A model generated the notes under the pieces. It saw only the letters and a program-made list of their open reading frames with translations. It searched no databases and was not told the origin of the DNA. A stretch of 6,018 nucleotides of DNA from a bacterium (GTDB lineage Bacteria > Patescibacteriota > Minisyncoccia > Phycocordibacterales > UBA10002), in assembly GCA_030648695.1 (NCBI GenBank), contig JAUSHG010000061.1, positions 1 through 6,018 on the forward strand. The letters are read 5' to 3'. The position numbers and the translations under genes are program-made. Positions 1 to 3,833 of this stretch are shown here, piece after piece (position 1 is the first letter of the stretch; each line of letters begins with the position of its first letter).

Positions 1-220
1 GCTGCTTAATCTTCGGCTGATTGAATCCCACTACCAGGTCGTTATCAATAGCAATGACCGGCACGCCCATCTGTCCGCTCTTCTCAATCATTTCTTTCCG
101 CTTCTCCAAATCAGCGGCCACATTGTGCTCCGTGTACTCCACGTTGTTCTGCGCAAAGAATTTCTTTGCGGCGTTGCAATACACGCAGGTCGGAGTTGAA
201 TAAATAGTTACGTGCGCCAT
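1..220 (-). CDS. Glutaredoxin-like (NrdH-type) thiol oxidoreductase, C-terminus cut by window edge
   Basis: A small cytoplasmic thioredoxin-fold protein expected to shuttle electrons by a dithiol mechanism, for example to ribonucleotide reductase or in disulfide repair. 73 residues are visible; the family is usually about 75-85, so only a few C-terminal residues are missing. The N-terminal strand MAHVTIYSTPTC leads into the redox motif C12-V-Y-C15. The cis-proline motif G-V-P54-V-I and the following VVGF strand-turn are in the expected places. The middle pair of the active site is V-Y rather than the usual P-Y or V-Q, which may shift its redox potential. The ATG at 218-220 fits the family start. 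The bases just upstream (CTTAACTACAAAT) hold no Shine-Dalgarno sequence. A strong extended -10 lies 57 bases upstream, so the gene probably has its own promoter. The exact subfamily (NrdH or glutaredoxin 3-like) is not settled. Confidence 0.9.
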   Translation of the reverse strand, partial: MAHVTIYSTPTCVYCNAAKKFFAQNNVEYTEHNVAADLEKRKEMIEKSGQMGVPVIAIDNDLVVGFNQPKIKQ

Positions 221-223
221 ATT

Positions 224-258
224 TGTAGTTAAGAGTGTGTAAGTTTTAAGTTTATAAG
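224..258. repeat. Short-word AT-rich spacer (TAAGTTT/GTTAAGA words)
   Basis: The leader of the glutaredoxin gene is made of near-repeating words (GTTAAGA, GTAAGTTTTAAGTTTATAAG on the plus strand). It is low complexity and rich in TAA/TTA, like the other spacers in this window, but its word is different. No hairpin of note was seen. Confidence 0.35.
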
Positions 259-276
259 GATTATCGCCAGTGCCCC

Positions 277-285
277 ATTATACCA
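277..285 (-). promoter_or_regulatory. Extended -10 promoter (TGGTATAAT) for the glutaredoxin gene
   Basis: Read on the minus strand this is TGG-TATAAT, a perfect -10 hexamer with the TGn extension. No good -35 is found 16-18 bases upstream (GTAAGA at best), which is normal for extended -10 promoters. Transcription would start near 270, giving a leader of about 50 bases before the ATG at 220. Confidence 0.6.
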
Positions 286-338
286 GACGTATCAGATTTT
301 CTTACTTTACAAGGAGTCAATTCTCTCGCCCTATGATT

Positions 339-770
339 TTATAGTGCGGCTGCGATACGTTCAGATACCCTCTGGAGTTCTGCTTCAGGCGATGGTTCGC
401 GGCTGCCTGTCCGGTACAAAAACTTGCGAGGTTCATATTCATAGATGCCGGTATCACCCTCTCTTCGCGGCAGTATATGCAGATGGAAATGCGACACCGA
501 CTGTCCAGCACTCTCTCCATCATTCCACGCAAAGTTAAAACCTTCTGCACCCAGTACCGTTTTCAGAGCACCGCAAATCTTAACGCGCAGTTCCTCTATC
601 GCCTCTTTTTCCTCGGTGCTCAAATCTTCATACCGGCGTACACATCGCTTGGGACAGACAAGCGTATGTCCCGGCACAATTGGAATGTTGGTCGGAAATG
701 CAAACGCAACCTTGTTTGTTACAATGGTTCGCGCGACAATCTCAGGTGTTTCGCAATATACACATTTCAT
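339..770 (-). CDS. HIT-family nucleotide hydrolase/transferase
   Basis: A 143-residue histidine-triad protein, probably a cytoplasmic hydrolase of nucleotide phosphoramidates or dinucleoside polyphosphates. The diagnostic HxHxH triad is H94-F-H96-L-H98, followed by ILPR, and the preceding N83-D-G-E-S-A-G-Q-S-V segment is the usual HIT lead-in. An N-terminal C3-V-Y-C6 pair is typical of HIT proteins with a structural zinc. C39 and C43 (CPKRC), which follow PGH35TLV, are additional cysteines. The frame stays open upstream to 854, but that extension would run through the tRNA at 808-878, and the family starts at the M(K)CxxC, so the ATG at 768-770 is chosen. AAGGAG lies 19 bases upstream, too far to be an ideal ribosome site. 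The tRNA ends 37 bases upstream and the two may share a transcript. The exact substrate cannot be told from sequence. Confidence 0.92.
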   Translation of the reverse strand: MKCVYCETPEIVARTIVTNKVAFAFPTNIPIVPGHTLVCPKRCVRRYEDLSTEEKEAIEELRVKICGALKTVLGAEGFNFAWNDGESAGQSVSHFHLHILPRREGDTGIYEYEPRKFLYRTGSREPSPEAELQRVSERIAAAL

Positions 771-807
771 ATGCGGGTAGCGAGAATCTCTCCTTATTTG
801 CTCGAAG

Positions 808-878
808 TGCGAGTGGCGGGAATCGGACCCGCGCCCTATGCTTGGGAAGCACATGTACTGCCACTATACTACACTCGC
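808..878 (-). tRNA. tRNA-Gly, anticodon CCC
   Basis: On the minus strand a complete 71-base cloverleaf folds. The 7-bp acceptor stem GCGAGTG/CACTCGC spans 878-872 and 815-809. The D stem is GTAT/GTAC with loop AGTGGCA. The anticodon stem is TGTGC/GCATA with loop TTCCCAA (anticodon at 844-846). The variable loop is GGGC and the T stem is GCGGG/CCCGC. The anticodon reads GGG glycine codons. No CCA is encoded: CTT follows the discriminator. Two positions look odd. The T loop is TCCGATT, with C where nearly all tRNAs have T (pseudouridine 55). The discriminator base is A73, where bacterial tRNA-Gly normally has U. The acceptor stem is otherwise perfect, so the gene seems intact. Confidence 0.95.
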
Positions 879-902
879 AAAATTTTGAAGGGATTCTCAA
901 AA

Positions 903-908
903 ATCATA
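903..908 (-). promoter_or_regulatory. Possible -10 box (TATGAT) for tRNA-Gly/HIT
   Basis: TATGAT on the minus strand would start transcription about 18 bases before the tRNA. No convincing -35 is seen. It is proposed mainly from position. Confidence 0.3.
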
Positions 909-967
909 CTCGCACAACTCGTTGATTTTTGGAAGAAGCGTGCATTGCCACTGAATTTACTCCGTTA

Positions 968-989
968 AAAATTCTTTCTCAAGAATTTT
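968..989 (-). terminator. Perfect AT-rich hairpin, possible terminator
   Basis: A 9-bp perfect stem, AAAATTCTT/AAGAATTTT, with a 4-base loop. On the minus strand the second arm ends in a run of five T. It lies downstream of the division gene and upstream of the tRNA, so it could end the division-gene transcript. The AT-rich stem makes it a weak terminator. Confidence 0.4.
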
Positions 990-1041
990 GTTCAGGGCCA
1001 TACCCGCTCCAATTTATTCGTATATTCGTACCGATTCGTCC

Positions 1042-1061
1042 CGATTCAATTTATTGAATCG
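1042..1061. repeat. Perfect hairpin CGATTCAAT/ATTGAATCG
   Basis: Nine-base arms are separated by two bases (effectively an 8-bp stem with a 4-base loop). It is preceded by direct words (CCGATTC at 1031 and 1041; ATTCGTAT at 1016 and 1024). No T-run follows on either strand, so it is not a classic terminator. Confidence 0.6.
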
Positions 1062-1069
1062 TGGATCCT

Positions 1070-1089
1070 CGATTTCGTAAACGAAATCG
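1070..1089. repeat. Perfect hairpin CGATTTCGT/ACGAAATCG
   Basis: Nine-base perfect arms around AA, nine bases from the previous hairpin and sharing the CGATT outer sequence with it. It begins 12 bases after the stop codon of the division gene on the minus strand and could protect its 3' end. There is no U-run. Confidence 0.6.
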
Positions 1090-1101
1090 GGATATTTCGT
1101 A

Positions 1102-1476
1102 TTATCTAAACAAATCAAAAAACTTCGCGACAAGCGAACGTCTGAACACCACCTCCTGCAGTACCTCCTCCTTCTCTTCCACAATCACCACCATGCGCTC
1201 ACCGGGCTTGGTCACCGGAAATTGTTCACGGATTTCCGCCTCAACTCCCTCAGGGGTATCGAGCCGCGTGATACGCCCCGTAAGCTCCTTTTCGCGGGCT
1301 TCAAGCGCGGCAAGTTCCTCCTGTGCGCGGTCAAACTGCCTGCGGCTCTCCCGCTCCTTCTCATACATTCCCCACGTTGCCCTGCCGGCTAGAACCACAA
1401 GAATAAGCGCCCCCAGAAGAGATACGCGGGAATATAACACCCGTCTGATAGTTCGTTTTCGTTGAAATTCCTTCAT
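1102..1476 (-). CDS. Septum formation initiator (FtsB/DivIC-like) division protein
   Basis: A 124-residue bitopic membrane protein expected in the divisome, where FtsB/DivIC pairs with an FtsL-type partner to signal septal cell-wall synthesis. The basic N-terminus (KEFQRKRTIRR) is cytoplasmic. One membrane helix spans about residues 18-37 (SLLGALILVVLAG). A heptad-like coiled coil runs over about 38-70, rich in E, R and L. It is followed by the family's P-E-G-V-E-xx-IREQFPVTKPGE segment, where the usual 'AR..' helix leads into a short strand (MVVIVEE). Length fits the family (about 90-130). The ATG at 1474-1476 is the only sensible start; the upstream bases (AAGCTTCTCC) give no Shine-Dalgarno sequence. 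The C-terminal 35 residues beyond the core are basic-hydrophobic and not recognised. It is transcribed away from the small plus-strand gene. Confidence 0.85.
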   Translation of the reverse strand: MKEFQRKRTIRRVLYSRVSLLGALILVVLAGRATWGMYEKERESRRQFDRAQEELAALEAREKELTGRITRLDTPEGVEAEIREQFPVTKPGERMVVIVEEKEEVLQEVVFRRSLVAKFFDLFR

Positions 1477-1480
1477 GGAG

Positions 1481-1514
1481 AAGCTTGTAGCTGTTTAGAG
1501 CAGTAGCTTGTTAG
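1481..1514. repeat. AGCTAA-type intergenic repeat, copy 1
   Basis: Read on the minus strand it contains CTAACAAGCTAC, then CTAAACAGCTA, then AAGCT. The same words in the same order occur on the plus strand at 5560-5592, with only small changes. It occupies the leader of the division gene, where a ribosome site would be expected. Confidence 0.6.
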
Positions 1515-1519
1515 AAAAG

Positions 1520-1548
1520 ATGAAAATAAAAGTACTACCTGATATACT
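1520..1548 (+). promoter_or_regulatory. Promoter for the small membrane protein gene
   Basis: ATGAAA (4 of 6 to TTGACA) at 1520-1525, a 17-base spacer, then TATACT at 1543-1548 with a TGA extension. This predicts a start near 1555 and a leader of about 58 bases made of the AGCTA repeat. Confidence 0.45.
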
Positions 1549-1556
1549 ATTGCTAC

Positions 1557-1562
1557 ATTATA
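1557..1562 (-). promoter_or_regulatory. Possible -10 (TATAAT) for the division gene
   Basis: A perfect TATAAT on the minus strand, 81 bases before the ATG at 1476. The -35 region is poor (TTAGCT at best). It lies just beside the opposite-strand promoter at 1520-1548, so the two genes would be divergently expressed from a shared 40-base zone. Confidence 0.35.
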
Positions 1563-1573
1563 TATCTTCGGTA

Positions 1574-1610
1574 CGCTAAAAAGCTAACCAGCTAAGAAGC
1601 TACCAGCTAA
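1574..1610. repeat. AGCTA tandem words, copy 2
   Basis: AGCTA recurs at 1582, 1590, 1598 and 1605, a period of about 8 bases, and runs to within 4 bases of the ATG of the small gene. It belongs to the same word family as 1481-1514 and 5526-5593. Confidence 0.55.
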
Positions 1611-1613
1611 TCA

Positions 1614-1721
1614 ATGCTTTTCAACAAAAAACACAAGAAAGCCGTGGGTATTGTCTGGGGAGTCATCTGCGTGCTCATTATCTTGAGCATGGTATTACTT
1701 TACTTTCCAGTATTTAATTAA
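1614..1721 (+). CDS. Small single-pass membrane protein (35 residues), unknown function
   Basis: This frame starts at the ATG at 1614 and ends at TAA at 1719-1721. The protein has a basic N-terminus (MLFNKKHKKA), one hydrophobic helix over about residues 11-31 (VGIVWGV...SMVLLYF) and a short tail PVFN. The positive-inside rule puts the N-terminus in the cytoplasm. It is the only plus-strand gene here, sits between a divergent and a convergent neighbour, and has a fair extended -10 promoter of its own. No Shine-Dalgarno sequence is visible; the upstream bases are the AGCTA repeat. Very short membrane proteins of this build are, from memory, seen near housekeeping genes in Parcubacteria genomes, but no named family is claimed. 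The composition makes chance unlikely, since a random 35-codon frame would rarely give such a clean topology. Confidence 0.6.
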   Translation: MLFNKKHKKAVGIVWGVICVLIILSMVLLYFPVFN

Positions 1722-1733
1722 AGGAAAGTAAAG

Positions 1734-1789
1734 AACTATTAACCGTTGACCCTTAACTGTTAACAGTCAAAAGTTAATGGTTAATAGTT
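1734..1789. terminator. 56-bp palindrome between convergent genes; possible bidirectional terminator
   Basis: The outer arms AACTATTAACC (1734-1744) and GGTTAATAGTT (1779-1789) pair perfectly. The centre ACTGTTAACAGT (1756-1767) is itself a perfect palindrome on the same axis, and much of the rest pairs with wobbles. It lies between the stop of the small plus-strand gene (1721) and the stop of lepA (1800), where a two-way terminator would be useful. After the hairpin on the minus strand comes CTTTACTTTCCTTT, a weak U-rich tail; the plus strand has none. The same element family occurs inside lepA at about 3478-3546. Confidence 0.5.
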
Positions 1790-1799
1790 GGGGGCGGCC

Positions 1800-3746
1800 T
1801 TAGCCGCTCTGCACCATCTTTAAAAAGACCTCCGGAGGAATCCTCACCTTCCCTCCCTCTTTGAGTCGCTTCTTTCCCTCCTTCTGCTGCTGCCAGAGCT
1901 TCATTTTGCGTGTTCTGTCCCCGCCGTATAAGTGGCCGGTAACGTCTTTCTGCATGGCTCGCAGGGTGCGCGATGACATGATGCGCCCGAGCGCTACGGC
2001 CTGGATTTTGGTAACGAACAATTGTTTGGGCAGGATTTTGTGCAGTTTTTCCACGGCCGCTTCCGCTTCGGTTTCTACACGGCGGCGCGAAACCACCCGC
2101 GAAAATGCCGGCACCACCTCCTCTGCGACTAGGAGCTCGAGCTTCACCACATCCGCCTTTCGTAGCTCCTGTATTTCATAGGAGAGTGAGGCAAACCCAG
2201 ACGAAGCGCTCTTCACGTCATCAAAAAATCCGCGCATCAGCTCCCGCAGAGGCATCTCCAAAATCAGCAGATTCCGGTTCTCTCCGAAATTCTCGGTGGT
2301 CTTAAGAAATGCTTCATGCTCATGCAGAAGCGGCATGAGCGGCCCCAGATATTCCGGCGGCGTGATAATGCGCGCCTCCACCCACGGTTCGTACACTTCC
2401 GCAATCTCGCCATAGGAAGGAAAGCGTGCCGCGGAATATATAATCTCCCGCCTCGGCGAGGCCAGAGCCCGCTCCGGCGAGGCGTCGGCCCGCTTGCCCG
2501 CCCTTGTCTCGCCAAAGCCCTGCGCGGCGGCGGATTTAGTCACCACCTCATAGGTAATAGAGGGGGTGGTTACCACAATGGCGAGATTGAATTCGCGCCG
2601 CAAACGCTCGGTAATGATTTCCATATGAAGCATCCCCAAAAATCCGCACCGAAAGCCGCGCCCCAGAAGTCCTGATGCCTCCTCCTCGTGCACAAATGAA
2701 GAATCCGAAAGCCGCAGACGGTCAAGCGACTGCCGCAGCAGGTTAAAGTCGTCCTGACTCTCCGGATATACGGACGCCCACACCACCGGAGAGGGCAACT
2801 CAAAACCGGGAAGTGCCGGCAGTGCATGCACTGCCGAAGTAATAGTGTCTCCGACCCGCGCGATACCCGGCTCCTTGATGCCGGTTACCAGATATCCGAT
2901 TTCACCTTCGGAGAGTTTCTCCTTTTGTGTCTGCTCCGGCGTGAATACACCCACATCAATCGGCTTGAACCCCTGCTTTCCGGCAATGAGGGTCAGGGAA
3001 TCGGCCTTTTTGACTTCCCCGTTCTGCACACGCACAAAGACAATCACTCCGGTATGATTTGAATACTGAAAATCAAACACCATAGCTCTGAAACCCGAAT
3101 CGCGTGTCTGCGGTTGCAGAGGCGGAGGAACACGCTCCACAATAACCCGCAGTAATTCTGCCACTCCTGCTCCGGTCTTGCCGGACACCTCCAGAATCTC
3201 GTTTTCCGGACAGCAAAGCAGAAGCGCAATTTCCTTCTTTGTTTCAGGCACGCGCGCGAGCGGCGAATCAATTTTGTTGACCGCCGGAATAATCACCAGA
3301 CCCGCATCGCGCGCCATCTGGAGTGTCGTGAGCGTTTGCGCCTGCACGCCCTGTGTCGCGTCCACCAGAAGCACCGCGCCCTCCACGGCCTTCAGCGCGC
3401 GGGACACTTCGTAGGCGAAATCTATGTGCCCCGGAGTGTCAATCAGATTCAGAACATAGGACTGTTCTGAATCTGACTTTTGACTATTAACTTTTGACTT
3501 TTGACTTTTTTCGTTAACAGTTAACAGTGAAGGGTCAATAGTTTCGTCCGGATGGTAGACCATCCGCACAGGAGTCATCTTAATCGTAATTCCGCGCTCA
3601 CGCTCAAGCTCCATAGAATCAAGCACCTGTTCGCGCATTTTGCGTTTCTCAATGGTTCCAGTTACCTCCAACAGCCGGTCCGCGAGCGTGGACTTTCCAT
3701 GGTCAATATGGGCGATAATGCAGAAATTTCTGATGTTTGCAGACAT
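1800..3746 (-). CDS. lepA: Elongation factor 4 (LepA), with two in-frame repeat-derived inserts
   Basis: A ribosome-bound translational GTPase thought to back-translocate or remodel stalled ribosomes. The GTP motifs are AHIDHGKST (residues 12-20), RGITI (51-55), DTPGH (103-107), NKID (157-160) and SGKTG (188-192). The EF4 marker GFRCGFLGMLHMEI follows at 365-378. The LepA-only C-terminal domain is complete, with the YGGD..RK and Q-K-E-G-K-K-R segments. Numbering starts at the ATG at 3746, which aligns with the family start (MxxNIRNF). ATG at 3755 and GTG at 3776 are in-frame alternatives; none has a Shine-Dalgarno sequence. The protein is 648 residues against about 600 normally. The excess is explained by inserts at about 68-96 (between switch I and DTPGH) and 406-433 (after the SITYEV strand). 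Both fall where homologs have short loops. All catalytic motifs are kept, so the protein is probably functional. It lies downstream of murJ. Confidence 0.96.
   Translation of the reverse strand: MSANIRNFCIIAHIDHGKSTLADRLLEVTGTIEKRKMREQVLDSMELERERGITIKMTPVRMVYHPDETIDPSLLTVNEKSQKSKVNSQKSDSEQSYVLNLIDTPGHIDFAYEVSRALKAVEGAVLLVDATQGVQAQTLTTLQMARDAGLVIIPAVNKIDSPLARVPETKKEIALLLCCPENEILEVSGKTGAGVAELLRVIVERVPPPLQPQTRDSGFRAMVFDFQYSNHTGVIVFVRVQNGEVKKADSLTLIAGKQGFKPIDVGVFTPEQTQKEKLSEGEIGYLVTGIKEPGIARVGDTITSAVHALPALPGFELPSPVVWASVYPESQDDFNLLRQSLDRLRLSDSSFVHEEEASGLLGRGFRCGFLGMLHMEIITERLRREFNLAIVVTTPSITYEVVTKSAAAQGFGETRAGKRADASPERALASPRREIIYSAARFPSYGEIAEVYEPWVEARIITPPEYLGPLMPLLHEHEAFLKTTENFGENRNLLILEMPLRELMRGFFDDVKSASSGFASLSYEIQELRKADVVKLELLVAEEVVPAFSRVVSRRRVETEAEAAVEKLHKILPKQLFVTKIQAVALGRIMSSRTLRAMQKDVTGHLYGGDRTRKMKLWQQQKEGKKRLKEGGKVRIPPEVFLKMVQSG
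2447..2509 (-). repeat. GC-rich 21-bp tandem repeat inside lepA
   Basis: On the plus strand, units start at 2447, 2468 and 2489, each with CCCGC. The first two share CCCGC-(CTC or TCC)-GGCGAGGC; the third has diverged. GCCTCGGCGAGGC in unit 1 is a small palindrome. On the coding strand this reads RADASPE then RALASPR, preceded by RAGK. The local GC content is clearly higher than in the neighbouring coding sequence. Confidence 0.7.
3443..3476. repeat. 14-bp perfect inverted repeat at the edge of the lepA insert
   Basis: TCAGATTCAGAACA (3443-3456) and TGTTCTGAATCTGA (3463-3476) are exact reverse complements separated by TAGGAC. The 3443-3456 arm encodes the conserved VLNLI strand just before DTPGH. 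The other arm encodes the non-conserved SDSEQ end of the insert, so it looks like an inverted copy of the host sequence. Confidence 0.8.
3478..3546 (-). repeat. Intergenic-type TTAACTGTTAAC repeat inside lepA
   Basis: The coding strand here carries TTGACCCTT-C-ACTGTTAAC (3538-3520), matching 1746-1764 at 18 of 19 bases. It also carries AGTCAAAAGTTAAT (3499-3486), identical over 14 bases to 1765-1778, with the words in the same order. AGTCAAA is locally repeated three times. Only the lepA frame is open: the +1 frame meets TAA and the +2 frame meets TGA near the start of the element. The translated product is a lysine/serine-rich stretch around residues 77-92 (NEKSQKSKVNSQKS). Confidence 0.75.
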
Positions 3747-3798
3747 ACGAGCCATACTAACAGAAATACCCGCCACAAAAAAGCGCCGAAAATCTTTT

Positions 3799-3833
3799 AG
3801 AAATTAGGTGAATTAGGTGAATTAGAAATTTCT
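3799..3833. repeat. AATTAGGTG tandem repeat in the murJ-lepA gap
   Basis: AATTAGGTG occurs at 3802 and 3811, with a partial copy at 3820. The block is flanked by AGAAATT (3799-3805) and its reverse complement AATTTCT (3827-3833). It ends directly at the murJ stop codon. It is one more spacer word, unlike the others in sequence. Confidence 0.6.

Noticed and set aside
315..320. TTGACT on the minus strand as a -35 box for the glutaredoxin promoter
   Set aside because: It lies 32 bases from the TATAAT, far beyond the workable 16-18 base spacing.
339..854. Longer HIT reading frame starting at 854
   Set aside because: The extra 28 residues would be read through the tRNA-Gly gene, and the family begins at the CxxC segment, so the start at 770 is used.
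477..968. Plus-strand frame of 163 codons
   Set aside because: It runs antisense through the HIT gene and the tRNA, with no family features or domain-like pattern.
1061..1465. Plus-strand frame of 134 codons, serine-rich
   Set aside because: It is the antisense shadow of the FtsB/DivIC-like gene; the serine and arginine bias follows from the codons of the charged coiled coil on the other strand.
2447..2534. Frameshift or assembly error in lepA
   Set aside because: The frame is continuous on both sides, the insert is a whole number of codons and the conserved strands resume exactly, so an in-frame insertion is the better reading.
3747..3776. GTG start for lepA at 3776
   Set aside because: It adds 10 residues not seen in the family and has no ribosome site; the ATG at 3746 matches the usual N-terminus. 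It cannot be fully excluded.
3799..3833. CRISPR-like array
   Set aside because: The unit is 9 bp with no spacers; it is a simple tandem repeat.
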